Shown piece after piece: positions 1-8,380 of a DNA stretch of 64,000 nt; the first letter of the stretch is position 1; every line of letters begins with the position of its first letter. Both the position numbers and the translations under genes were made by a program. The DNA lies in contig NZ_JOFX01000007.1 of assembly GCF_000719345.1 (NCBI RefSeq), forward strand, positions 147,075-211,074. Direction: 5' to 3'. Origin of the DNA: Streptomyces sp. NRRL F-2664. GTDB taxonomy: Bacteria; Actinomycetota; Actinomycetes; Streptomycetales; Streptomycetaceae. The notes under the pieces were generated by a model. It saw nothing but the letters and a program-made list of their open reading frames with translations, was not told where the DNA came from and made no database searches.

Positions 1-2
1 TC

Positions 3-1088
3 CTGGTGGCGCTCGGGGCCGTCGCTTCCGCAGCCGTGGGATTCGTGTCCGGCCCTCTGGTGGACCGCTGGGGTTTTAGGGCAACGGCTGCGGCCTCCTA
101 TGCGGTCGGCGGTATCGGAGCGGCGTGCATTCCGGTCGTGCACGCACTGGGGGCGCTGGACTTCCCCGTGCTCGCGGCGCTCGTCGTCGCCGCGAACGCC
201 CTGGACGTGCCGGCCACCGCGGCCGTGACCGGTCTGGTGCCCGAGCTGTCCGCCGACGCGGACATGCCGCTGGAGCGGGGCAACGCGCTGCTCGGCGGAG
301 TGCACCAGGTCGCCCAGCTGTGCGGGCCGCCCCTGGGGGGAGCCGCGGTCGCCCTGTTCGGCGTCGCGCACGTCCTGCTCGTCGACGCGGCGGCCTGCCT
401 CGCGGCGGCGGCCCTCGTCGCCGGCTGCATCACGGCGGGCCGGGCCGGGCCGCGGGGCGCGCGGGCCGTCGGCGGCTACCTGGTCGAGCTGCGGTCGGGG
501 CTGCGGCTCCTGCGCGAGCACCGGCTGCTGCGGGCCGTGGCCTTGTCGGGGACCGCCTTCAACGGGCTGGACAGCGGTCTGGCCGGCGTGGTCCTGGTGA
601 CGTACGCCTACCAGCACCTGGGGAGCGCGGCGAGCCTCGGTGTCCTGCTCACCGCATTCGGGCTGGGTGCGGTCGCCGGCACGGTGGGCTATGCCGTCGC
701 CGGGCACCGGCTCGGAGCCCGCCGGACGTACCTCGGCGCGGGCTTCGGCGTGGCCCTGCTGGTCGGCGCGCTGGCCGCCCTGCCCTCCCTGACCGTGGGA
801 GCCGTCCTGCTCGCGCTGCTCGGCGCCTTCGCCGCTCCGGTGGGCCCGGTGCGGACCGCTGTGCTCCAACGCAGCGTTCCGCACGAGCAGTACGGGCGGG
901 TCACGACGGCCGTCGACACGGCCGGACTGGTCGCCGTCCCGCTGGGGGCCTCGCTGACCGTGGTGCTCGTCGGCGCCGCCGGCCTGCGCCCTGCGCTCGT
1001 GACCCTCGCCTGCGCGTATCTGCTGGTCGTCTGCTGCTGCTGGGCGGCGCCCGCGCTCCGGGGGATGCAGGCCGACCGATCGCCGTGA
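3..1088 (+). CDS. MFS transporter, 5' end outside the window
   Basis: Integral membrane exporter of the major facilitator superfamily, probably for the cluster product. The frame is open from the first in-frame codon of the window. The visible protein begins just before the TM2-TM3 loop (motif A-like GPLVDRWGFR), so TM1 and the true start lie upstream. About ten hydrophobic segments follow, with a basic loop near residue 230 (GHRLGARRTY). It is the last gene of a unit entering from the left and stops 79 nt before the aldehyde-dehydrogenase-like gene. The MFS family call is firm; the substrate is inferred only from the location. Confidence 0.8.
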   Translation: MVALGAVASAAVGFVSGPLVDRWGFRATAAASYAVGGIGAACIPVVHALGALDFPVLAALVVAANALDVPATAAVTGLVPELSADADMPLERGNALLGGVHQVAQLCGPPLGGAAVALFGVAHVLLVDAAACLAAAALVAGCITAGRAGPRGARAVGGYLVELRSGLRLLREHRLLRAVALSGTAFNGLDSGLAGVVLVTYAYQHLGSAASLGVLLTAFGLGAVAGTVGYAVAGHRLGARRTYLGAGFGVALLVGALAALPSLTVGAVLLALLGAFAAPVGPVRTAVLQRSVPHEQYGRVTTAVDTAGLVAVPLGASLTVVLVGAAGLRPALVTLACAYLLVVCCCWAAPALRGMQADRSP

Positions 1089-1093
1089 TAGCC

Positions 1094-1131
1094 ATGACTG
1101 AACTTGACAATCAATGACTGGGGGTTGACGC
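1094..1131 (+). promoter_or_regulatory. Phased TGACT/TTGAC heptamer repeats upstream of the ALDH-like gene
   Basis: Heptamers ATGACTG (1094), TTGACAA (1104), ATGACTG (1114) and TTGACGC (1125) are spaced 10, 10 and 11 bp, so they fall on one face of the helix. Related phased heptamers occur at 9343-9501 and 19045-19068 in the same cluster. The pattern resembles direct-repeat operators of SARP-type activators, although SARP repeats are classically 11 bp apart. No regulator gene is in the window, so the binding protein is unknown. Confidence 0.45.
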
Positions 1132-1166
1132 TGGCTCTCCATGGACTCCGCCCCGAGGAGGGATAC

Positions 1167-2408
1167 ATGAGCTCCGCTCCCGCCTGGCCGACCGCTCTCG
1201 ACGAGCCGGTGCAGGTCCCCGACCCCGGACGGCTGGAGGCACTCCGCGCCGTCCGGGACTTCCTGGCCCGCGACCCCGGCGCCGTCCACGACCTGCTCTG
1301 CGAGATCTCCACGCACCGCGCCGCCGGGTACGAGATCGAGGCGACCATCGCCACGCTGGACGGCGCGCTCGACGAGTTCGAGAGGTACCGGCCGGGCCGG
1401 GTCCCGCGACTGGCGGTCTACATGCCGTCCAACGTCGTCCTCTACTCGTACGCCCTGTACCTGCTGGTGCCCGCCCTCTACGCGGACCGCCTGGTCTTCC
1501 GCCCCTCCAGCCAGGTCAAGGACCAGATGGGCCGGCTGCACCGGCTGCTCGCCGCGCACCACGGGCTGCCGATCGAGCTGACCAACGCCAGTCAGCGGGA
1601 GTTCCTGCGCGAGCACGTACGGCCGGCCGACGTCGTCGTCTTCACCGGCGCCTACCGCAACGCCGAGCAGATCAGGTCCCAGCTCGCCCCGGGCCAGCTG
1701 TTCCTCTTCCTGGGCTCCGGGGTCAACCCCTTCGTCGTCGCCCCGGGCGCCGACCTCGCCAGTGCGGCCCGCGACGCCGTCGAGATCCGGATGCACAACG
1801 CCGGCCAGGACTGCCTGGGCCCCGACCTGTTCTGCGTCCACGAGGACCTCCTCGACGCGTTCCTCGACGCCCTCGTCACCGAGCTCAAGGCCCTGCGCTA
1901 CGGGCCCTACACCGACCCGGACGCCGACTACGGGCCCGTCTTCTACGACGGGGCACTGGAGGAGGCCGCCCAGTTCCTGGCCCGCAACCGCCGCGCCATC
2001 GTCCACGGCGGCCACGTCGACTTCCGCGAGCGCCGCATGGAGCCCACCGTCGTCCTCGGCGAGGAGGTGACGCCGCGGACCCCGGTGCCGGAGTTCTTCG
2101 CGCCGGTCTTCAACGTCGTCGGCTACCGCGACCCGGAGGCCCTGGCGGCCACCCTCACCACCGCGGTGTTCACCGAACGCGCCCTCGGATCGAGCGTCTA
2201 CGGCGACGCCCCCGCCCTCGTCGAGGCCCTGCGACGGCGCACCACCGTCACCGTCGACACCACCCTGCTGTCCATCGACGACGGCAACGCGCCCTTCGGC
2301 GGATACGGGCGGATGGCGAACTACATCACCGACGGCACGCAGATGTGGACCGAACCGGTCCTCGTCTCCAAGGCCGTCGCCGAGCACCTCCCGGCGGCCG
2401 GCCGATGA
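1167..2408 (+). CDS. Aldehyde-dehydrogenase-like protein (atypical, possibly acylating)
   Basis: 413 residues, shorter than typical ALDHs (about 480-500). The start is the ATG after GAGGAGGGA at 1155-1163. The catalytic-cysteine motif is NAGQDCLGPD (Cys216). The C-terminal NAPFGGYGR matches the usual PFGG(Y/F) loop, and PEFFAPVF matches the EE(I/V)FGPV element. The segment corresponding to ELGG reads FLGSG (about 181-185), so the usual general-base Glu is missing. That fits a thioester-forming (CoA- or ACP-acylating) or reductive ALDH better than a hydrolytic one, but this is inference. It overlaps the TPP enzyme by ATGA. The two may make or consume an aldehyde for the acyl chain. Confidence 0.7.
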   Translation: MSSAPAWPTALDEPVQVPDPGRLEALRAVRDFLARDPGAVHDLLCEISTHRAAGYEIEATIATLDGALDEFERYRPGRVPRLAVYMPSNVVLYSYALYLLVPALYADRLVFRPSSQVKDQMGRLHRLLAAHHGLPIELTNASQREFLREHVRPADVVVFTGAYRNAEQIRSQLAPGQLFLFLGSGVNPFVVAPGADLASAARDAVEIRMHNAGQDCLGPDLFCVHEDLLDAFLDALVTELKALRYGPYTDPDADYGPVFYDGALEEAAQFLARNRRAIVHGGHVDFRERRMEPTVVLGEEVTPRTPVPEFFAPVFNVVGYRDPEALAATLTTAVFTERALGSSVYGDAPALVEALRRRTTVTVDTTLLSIDDGNAPFGGYGRMANYITDGTQMWTEPVLVSKAVAEHLPAAGR

Positions 2409-4123
2409 CCGACCGCACCCACCCCGGCGCCTGGCACGCCGTCGCCGACCACCTGCACCACCTCGGCACCGGCGCGGTCTTCGGGCTGCCCGGCGACGAC
2501 ATGGACCTGCTGGGCGCCCTGGAGGGCACCGACATCCGCTTCGTCCTGTGCCGGGACCAGCGCAACGCCCTGTTCATGGCGACCGGTTACGCCCTCGCCT
2601 CGGGCCGGCCCGGCATCTGCGCGGTCGGCAAGGGCCCGGCCCTGACCAACACCCTCACGGGCGTGCTGGAGGCGGCCTCCGCCGCCGCGCCCGTCGTCCT
2701 GATCGCCGGGGGCACCGCCCTGGACCGGCTGGGCACGGGCGCGTTCCAGGAACTCGACCAGCTCGCCGCGGTGCGCCCCTACGTCAAGTGGGCGGCCCGG
2801 GTGGACCACCCCGACCGGCTGGCGGGCGTCCTGGAGAAGGCCGTCGCCGTCGCCGTCAACGGCACGCCCGGCCCCGTGTACGTCGAGATCGCGGAGCAGA
2901 TCGCCGCGGAACCGGTCACCCGGACCGGCCCCTGGCGGCCCGCCGCCCCGCAGCGGCCGACCCCGGACCCCGACGTCCTGCGGACCACCGCGGACGCCAT
3001 CGCCACGGCCCGGCGGCCCCTGCTGCTCGTCGGCGGCGGCGCCCGGCACCGCAACACCGGCCGCCTCCTGGAGGACTTCGCCGACCGGCTCGGCGCCGCC
3101 GTCTTCACCACCGCCTCCGGCCGGGGCACCTTCGCCGAGGACCATCCCCTCTTCTGCGGGGTGTCGGGGCTCTACACGGTGGCGCCCGCCGACCGGCTGT
3201 GGCACGAGGCCGACCTGGTGGTCGCGCTCGGCAGCCGGCTGGAGGAGACCGCGACCTTCGGCTGGCCGAACGCCGCCGACCTGCCGGTGATCCAGGTGGT
3301 GGCGGGGGAGGAGAGCCTGGTCACGGGCAGGCCGGGCACCGGCGTGCTGGGCGATGTCGAGCGGACCGTCGCGGCCTGGACCCGGATGCTGGACCGGCCC
3401 GCGGGCGACACCGACTGGACCGGGCGGATCCGCGCGGTACGGCAGGCACACGCCGTGCGTGCGGCCGAGCGGGCGGCGGCCGCCGACGCGGCGGCCGCCG
3501 GACCGGCCGCGGGCGTACCCGTGGCGCGCGTGCTGACGGCCCTCGCCGACGCGGTGCCCGACACGCGCGTCCTCGTCCAGGAGAACGGCCTGCAGGACAT
3601 GTGGTCGTACTTCCACCCGCACTACAGCTGCGGGTCCCTCGGCGGGTCCGTCGTGCCCAGCGAACAGACACCGCTCGGCTTCGGCGCCGCGGCCGCCGTG
3701 GGCGTCGCCCTGGCACAGCCGGACCGGCCCGTGGTCGCGGTCGTCGGCGACGGCGCCTTCAACCTCTTCCGCTCCGAGCTGCCCACCGTCGCCGACACGG
3801 GCGTGTCCCTGCTGTACGTGGTCCTCGACAACGGCGGCTACGGGTGGCTGCAGACCAACCTGGACCGGGTCTCGGGCCCCGGCTCCCGGTTCTCCTTCAC
3901 CTCCGACCGCCCGACCGGATCCGCGGGCCTGGCCCACGCGTACGGACTCGGATACTGGCGGGTCGACAACCCCGGCGATCTCCACGGCGTCCTCCATACG
4001 GCATGGCGGCACTGCGTGGAGCACAACACGACAGGAGTGGTCGAGGTGGGAGTGTCCCTCGCCGACAGTCCTCCGGGAACCTCCGGGGCCGGCGGCGACT
4101 TCCCGCTGCGCGAGGACGAATGA
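2405..4123 (+). CDS. Thiamine-diphosphate-dependent enzyme, acetolactate synthase-like
   Basis: 572 residues with the three-domain ThDP layout: N-terminal PYR domain, central domain (about 190-340) and C-terminal PP domain. The ThDP/Mg motif is GDG at 448-450 with the partner Asn at 476 (LDNGGYG). In the PYR domain the catalytic Glu of the usual (R/C)xEQ motif is replaced: CRDQRNALFMATGYA has Asp51. This family makes or breaks C-C bonds next to a ketone, as in acetolactate synthase, benzaldehyde lyase and 2-ketoarginine decarboxylase (AruI). Cotranscription with an ALDH-like gene, and the ureohydrolase elsewhere in the cluster, make a 2-oxo-acid decarboxylase role attractive but unproven. The start overlaps the upstream stop (ATGA). 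Confidence 0.75.
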   Translation: MTDRTHPGAWHAVADHLHHLGTGAVFGLPGDDMDLLGALEGTDIRFVLCRDQRNALFMATGYALASGRPGICAVGKGPALTNTLTGVLEAASAAAPVVLIAGGTALDRLGTGAFQELDQLAAVRPYVKWAARVDHPDRLAGVLEKAVAVAVNGTPGPVYVEIAEQIAAEPVTRTGPWRPAAPQRPTPDPDVLRTTADAIATARRPLLLVGGGARHRNTGRLLEDFADRLGAAVFTTASGRGTFAEDHPLFCGVSGLYTVAPADRLWHEADLVVALGSRLEETATFGWPNAADLPVIQVVAGEESLVTGRPGTGVLGDVERTVAAWTRMLDRPAGDTDWTGRIRAVRQAHAVRAAERAAAADAAAAGPAAGVPVARVLTALADAVPDTRVLVQENGLQDMWSYFHPHYSCGSLGGSVVPSEQTPLGFGAAAAVGVALAQPDRPVVAVVGDGAFNLFRSELPTVADTGVSLLYVVLDNGGYGWLQTNLDRVSGPGSRFSFTSDRPTGSAGLAHAYGLGYWRVDNPGDLHGVLHTAWRHCVEHNTTGVVEVGVSLADSPPGTSGAGGDFPLREDE

Positions 4124-4148
4124 ACGACTGCGAGACAAGGACGAGGCA

Positions 4149-5051
4149 ATGGCCGTAGCGCTCTTCTTCCCGGGGCTCATTCCCACCCGGTTCGACGCGA
4201 TCAGCGAGTTCGTCACCACGAACGACCACGCCAGACGCAGATTCGCCGAAGCCGACGAGGTGCTGGGCTACTCCCTGGCCGATGCCTACCGCGAGGCGTC
4301 CATCTACGAATGGGAGGTCTTCGAGAGCGGGTTCATGGCGCTCACCCTCGCCCTCGCCGACTGCGCGCAGGACCGCCACGGCGGCCGGCCCGCCGTCTGC
4401 GGCGGGCAGAGCTTCGGCGCCTTCATGGCCGCCGTCCGGGCCGGGGCCCTGACCTACCCGGACGCACTGGAGCTGATCCGGCGCAGCGTCGCCGTCGAGA
4501 CGGACTACTTCGCGTCGCTGACCGAGCCGATCGGCTGCCACTTCTTCTACCGGCTCCCGCACGACACCGTCCAGCGGCTGGTCGAGGAGACCCGTGCACG
4601 CGGTGAGTGGATCGAGCTGTCGGTGGTCCTCGACGAGGAGGTGCACGCGGTGTCCGCGTCGATGCGCACCCTGGAGCGGTTCGAGCAGCGGGTACGCGAG
4701 GAGGGCGGATTCCCCTTCTACACGATGAACCGCGCCGAGCACTGCTCGGCCGTCTCCGGGCTGCGCGCCCGCCTGCACGACGAGGTCTACGGCACCGTGC
4801 CGTGGAACGCCCCGGACGTCCCGGTCCTGTCCGACGTCGACGGGCGGCTCCTGACCGACCCCGAGGAGATCAAGCAGGACCTGCTGGACGGCTGGACCAC
4901 ACCTGTCCACTGGCAGACCATCCTGCGGGGCCTGCACGCGGCGGAGGTCGACGAGGTGTGGATCCCGGGGCCGCGCAACATGTTCGCGCGGATCACCAAC
5001 AAGTCCATCCCCACCCGGGTGATCACCCCGAAGACGGTGCTCGAAGGGTGA
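4149..5051 (+). CDS. Acyl carrier protein malonyl/acyl-transferase (FabD-like)
   Basis: 300 residues, the usual FabD length. The nucleophile elbow is GQSFG with Ser88, where most family members have GHSxG. His198 in NRAEHCSA fits the catalytic His, and Arg111/112 in ELIRRSV is near the Arg that binds the malonyl carboxylate in FabD. It should load extender or starter units on the ACP encoded at 8033-8278. It lies 25 nt after the TPP enzyme, and its stop overlaps the GTG of the MFS gene (GTGA, 5048-5051). The family is clear; the acyl unit is unknown. Confidence 0.8.
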   Translation: MAVALFFPGLIPTRFDAISEFVTTNDHARRRFAEADEVLGYSLADAYREASIYEWEVFESGFMALTLALADCAQDRHGGRPAVCGGQSFGAFMAAVRAGALTYPDALELIRRSVAVETDYFASLTEPIGCHFFYRLPHDTVQRLVEETRARGEWIELSVVLDEEVHAVSASMRTLERFEQRVREEGGFPFYTMNRAEHCSAVSGLRARLHDEVYGTVPWNAPDVPVLSDVDGRLLTDPEEIKQDLLDGWTTPVHWQTILRGLHAAEVDEVWIPGPRNMFARITNKSIPTRVITPKTVLEG

Positions 5052-6628
5052 GCGCCGGCACGAAGACGCCGACGGACCCGGCGGGCCGCCGTGTCCTGTC
5101 GGCCGCGCTGTTCGCGAGCGCCCCGGCCGAGGTGCTCGACTTCCTGTTACCCCTGTGGGCCGGCTCGACCCTGCGGGCCGGGCCGTCCGTGGTGGGCGCG
5201 CTCATCGCCTTCGAGGCGGTGCTGTCCCTTCTCGTGCGCCCCCTGGCCGGGGAGCTGGCCGACCGTTTCGACCAGCGGCGGGTGGCCGCGGCCGGGGCGG
5301 GACTGTACGCCCTGTCCTTCGCGGGATATGCGCTCGCCGACACCCTGCCGGTGGCCTTCGCCGCGGCCGGCCTGGGCGGCGTGGGCGGCGCGCTGTTCTG
5401 GGTCGCGCTGCGGGCCTGGACCGGACGGGAGGCGGCGGACGGCGACGGGACGGCCGCCTACGGGAAGTTGCTGTCCGCCGAGGGGCAAGGAGCTTTCGTC
5501 GGCTACCTGGTGACGTTCTCACTGCTGGAACGGACCGGCTATCCGGCCCTGTTCTGGCTCGGCGCCGTCGCCTGCGTCCTGGCCATGGCCCTCCTGCTGC
5601 GCGGTCCGGGCGGACGGCCGGCCCGCCCCGCAGCCGGGCGCGACCGCCGGACGCGGGGGCCGCTGCGGCGGGGGGCGGCGGAGCGCCGGCTGCTGCCGCT
5701 GATGGTGGTGTCCGCGGTGACGGCCGCCGCCGAGGCCGGGCTGTGGATGCTGCTGCTGCTGCGGCTGCAGGGGGACCTGGAGCTGTCCCCGAACGAGATC
5801 GCACTGGTCTTCGCCCCCGGTTTCGTGGTGTTCGTGCTGCTGCCGGAGCACACCCACCACCTCACGGACCGGCTGGGCCGCACCCCGACCATGGTCGCCT
5901 CGTTCGCGGCGGGCACGCTGTTCGCGGCGGGACTCGCTGTCGTCGCCACGCCGCTCGCGATCGCCGTGTTCTGGACCGTGGCCGCCGCCTGCTTCGCGGC
6001 ACAGATCCCCGTCGAGCAGGCGACCGTGGCCGCCGCCTCCGGCGGTCGGATCGGCCGGGGCATGGGCCTGTACGAGAGCGCGCGACTGGCCGGTGTTGTG
6101 GTCGGCCCGCTGGTGATGGGCGTGCTCTACGAGCAACTCGGCTGGGTCGCCGCCTGCGCGGCGGCCGCCGTCACCTCCGCCGTGGGGGCGGTCGTGGTGC
6201 CGTTCGCGGTCCGCGTCCTGCGCCTGCCGCCGGAGGGGAAGAGGTCCCGGTCCGCGTCCGCGGCCGGAGCGGGGGCCGGCGCCGCGCCGGAGACCGTACA
6301 CAGGAGAGAGGACGGAGAAGACATGGACACGAGCAAGCCCGAACCGGCGCAGCCCTCGGCGAAGCCCTCGCTGGGCCCCAAGGAGCACGCCCGCAAGGAG
6401 CGCCGGGACTGGTACGTCCACACGGCCGCGTTCGTGCTGGGGCAGCTGGTCCTGTGGGCGCTGGACTCCAGTTGGCTCATATGGCAGATCACCGACGGCA
6501 GCGTGCCCGACGACCAGCGGGGGCCGCTGGTCTGGTTGGGCCGGATCTGGCTGACCATCTGGGTGATCGACACCATCTGGTCGTGGTCGTACACCATTTG
6601 GCCGCGGGAGAAGAAGGCGAAGTCGTAG
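5048..6628 (+). CDS. MFS transporter with C-terminal 2TM domain
   Basis: 526 residues: a 12-TM MFS exporter (about 1-400), a low-complexity Ala/Gly linker (about 400-420) and a C-terminal two-helix domain (about 440-526) resembling the Pfam 2TM domain (DWYVHTAAFVLGQLVLW ... WLTIWVIDTIW). An in-frame ATG at 6323 (codon 426), preceded by GGACGGAGAAG, could start the 2TM part as a separate 101-residue protein. Codon 34 (5147-5149) is TTA, the rare leucine codon read by bldA tRNA in Streptomyces. It is last in the 1167-6628 operon and probably exports the product or confers self-resistance. Confidence 0.75.
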   Translation: MSAGTKTPTDPAGRRVLSAALFASAPAEVLDFLLPLWAGSTLRAGPSVVGALIAFEAVLSLLVRPLAGELADRFDQRRVAAAGAGLYALSFAGYALADTLPVAFAAAGLGGVGGALFWVALRAWTGREAADGDGTAAYGKLLSAEGQGAFVGYLVTFSLLERTGYPALFWLGAVACVLAMALLLRGPGGRPARPAAGRDRRTRGPLRRGAAERRLLPLMVVSAVTAAAEAGLWMLLLLRLQGDLELSPNEIALVFAPGFVVFVLLPEHTHHLTDRLGRTPTMVASFAAGTLFAAGLAVVATPLAIAVFWTVAAACFAAQIPVEQATVAAASGGRIGRGMGLYESARLAGVVVGPLVMGVLYEQLGWVAACAAAAVTSAVGAVVVPFAVRVLRLPPEGKRSRSASAAGAGAGAAPETVHRREDGEDMDTSKPEPAQPSAKPSLGPKEHARKERRDWYVHTAAFVLGQLVLWALDSSWLIWQITDGSVPDDQRGPLVWLGRIWLTIWVIDTIWSWSYTIWPREKKAKS

Positions 6629-6654
6629 CCCTGCCGTACGCCGGCGCGCGGATC

Positions 6655-6681
6655 CGGCCCGGGGCGCCCTGCCCCGGGCCG
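6655..6681. terminator. Bidirectional terminator between MFS and P450 genes
   Basis: A perfect 11-bp inverted repeat (6655-6665 and 6671-6681) with a 5-nt loop sits between two convergent genes, 27 nt after the MFS stop and 15 nt before the P450 stop. There is no T-run, as is common for Streptomyces terminators. Confidence 0.7.
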
Positions 6682-6695
6682 GCGCCCGTCCGGGC

Positions 6696-7925
6696 TCAAT
6701 GCAGCTCCAGCGGGAGCCGGTCGTAGCCGCGCAGCGAGGTGAGGCGGGTCCGCGGCGTGGCCGGGCCGGCGTGCGCGATGTGCGGGAAGCGGGCCAGCAG
6801 CCGGGGGAAGACCACCTGGGCCTCCATCCGGGCGAGGGCGGCGCCCAGGCAGTAGTGGGCACCGGCGCCGAAGCTGAGCGAGCCGGACACGGGCCGGCCC
6901 GGCAGGAACGTGTCGGGGGACTCGTACCGTTCGGGGTCGCGGTTCGCCGCGGCGAGGAGAGCCACGACCTGGGTCCCCTTCCCGATGGGCACCCCGTTCA
7001 GTTCGGTGTCCTCGCCGGTCCAGCGCGAGGCGATCTGGATGGGCGGGGTGAAGCGCAGCATCTCGTCGACCCAGGCGGTCACGTTGTCGGGCTCGCCGCG
7101 CAGGCGGTCGAGGAGCCCGGGGTGGTCGAGGAGGGTGGCCGTGCCGTTGCCGATGAGGTTGCTCGTCGTCTCGTAGCCCGCCGAGTACAACAGGACCATG
7201 TTGGCCAGCAGTTCGCGACGGGTGAGGCGGTCGCCGTCCGCGTCGCGGACCGCGATGAGTGTACTCACCATGTCCTCGCGCGGATCGGCCTGTCGCTGGG
7301 CCACCAGCAGGCCCAGCCGGTCCCACAGTTCGGCGGTCGCCGCGTCGGCGCGCTCCAGGTCGGGGCCGGTGAGGTTGTTCTCGATGGCGGACGTGATGTC
7401 CCGCACGCGCGGGCCGAACCAGGCCCGGTCCTCCTCGGGGATGCCGAGCAGTTCGCCGATGACGGTGATGGGCAGCGGCAGGGCGAGCCGTTCCATCAGG
7501 TCGACCGGGCCCGTCGCGGCGTGTGCGGCGAGGTCGTCCAGCAGGGCGTCGGTCAGCCGCTCCACCGCCGGCCGCAGGCCCTCCACCCGGCGCGGGGTGA
7601 AGGCCCGGCCGACCAGGCGCCGCAGCCGTTCGTGGTGGGGCGAGTTCTGGTTGACCATCTCGCCCATGAGGGAGTGGACGGCCAGGTGCTCGGGTCCCTC
7701 GGGCCACGTGCGGGCGATCCACTCGTCGTCCTCGACCCGGAAGAGCGGGTCGCGCAGCACCCGGTCGCAGTCGGCGTGGCGGGTGACGACCACGGTCCCG
7801 TCGGGCAGCCGGGCCACGGGGGCCCGCTCGCGGAGCACCGCGTAGAGGGGGTGGGGGTCGGGGCAGCCGAGCGGGCTGAACAGGGCGCGAAGGGCCCGGC
7901 GTACCAGGACCCGGTCGTCGCTCAT
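6696..7925 (-). CDS. Cytochrome P450
   Basis: 409-residue soluble bacterial P450. The I-helix oxygen-binding motif is SAGYETTS (Glu252-Thr253), the ExxR motif is EMLR (288-291), and the heme-binding loop is FGAGAHYCLG with the ligand Cys359. Family role: NAD(P)H/ferredoxin-driven monooxygenation. It lies 107 nt downstream of the ACP gene on the same strand, so the acyl chain (free or ACP-bound) is the likeliest substrate; the peptide is another option. No ferredoxin or reductase gene is adjacent, so redox partners would be supplied from elsewhere. The ATG start has GGAGG about 6 nt upstream on the coding strand. Confidence 0.93.
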   Translation of the reverse strand: MSDDRVLVRRALRALFSPLGCPDPHPLYAVLRERAPVARLPDGTVVVTRHADCDRVLRDPLFRVEDDEWIARTWPEGPEHLAVHSLMGEMVNQNSPHHERLRRLVGRAFTPRRVEGLRPAVERLTDALLDDLAAHAATGPVDLMERLALPLPITVIGELLGIPEEDRAWFGPRVRDITSAIENNLTGPDLERADAATAELWDRLGLLVAQRQADPREDMVSTLIAVRDADGDRLTRRELLANMVLLYSAGYETTSNLIGNGTATLLDHPGLLDRLRGEPDNVTAWVDEMLRFTPPIQIASRWTGEDTELNGVPIGKGTQVVALLAAANRDPERYESPDTFLPGRPVSGSLSFGAGAHYCLGAALARMEAQVVFPRLLARFPHIAHAGPATPRTRLTSLRGYDRLPLELH

Positions 7926-8032
7926 GGTGCCTCCTGGCCCGGGCTCGTACGGTCGAGTCCGGGAGTGGGTGGGTGCGCCGCTCCGGCCCCCGGGTCGGGG
8001 CGGGCCGAAGCAGCGGCGGGAGGAACGGACGG

Positions 8033-8278
8033 TCAGCCGGCCAGCTGCTTCTCGATCCGGATCACGATGTCGGAGACCAGCCGGAGCTCCTTCAGCTCCT
8101 CCTCGGGCAGGCTCACGCCGAAGCGCTCCTCGGCGGCGACGATGACCTCGACCATCGCCAGGGAGTCCACGTCGAGGTCGTCGATGAAGGACTTCTCCTC
8201 GGTCACGTCGGCCGGCTCCACGTCGGCGACCTCGTTCAGGATCTCGGCGAGGCCGGAGATGATGTCTTCACGCGTCAT
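8033..8278 (-). CDS. Acyl carrier protein
   Basis: 81-residue acidic type II ACP. The phosphopantetheine attachment site is Ser39 in DDLDVDSLAMVE, matching the AcpP-type DSL motif. Helices and length agree with the family. It lies between the di-iron oxidase gene (102 nt upstream) and the P450 gene in one leftward unit. It is the only carrier protein in the window, so the FabD-like transferase, both ketosynthases, the FabI-like reductase and perhaps the ligase should all work on chains bound here. Confidence 0.95.
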   Translation of the reverse strand: MTREDIISGLAEILNEVADVEPADVTEEKSFIDDLDVDSLAMVEVIVAAEERFGVSLPEEELKELRLVSDIVIRIEKQLAG

Positions 8279-8380
8279 GGCGGTTACCTCTCTCGGGTTG
8301 TGTGGCGGTGGTGGTGGCTGGGGGGCCGGGGAGCGCGGAGCGGCGCGGGCCGGGTCCGCGGTCGCGGCGGTGGGCGCGGC

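Noticed and set aside
2321..4219. 632-residue minus-strand open frame
   Set aside because: Antisense to the TPP enzyme; composition is Gly/Arg/Val-rich without domain motifs or RBS, as expected of a shadow frame in GC-rich DNA.
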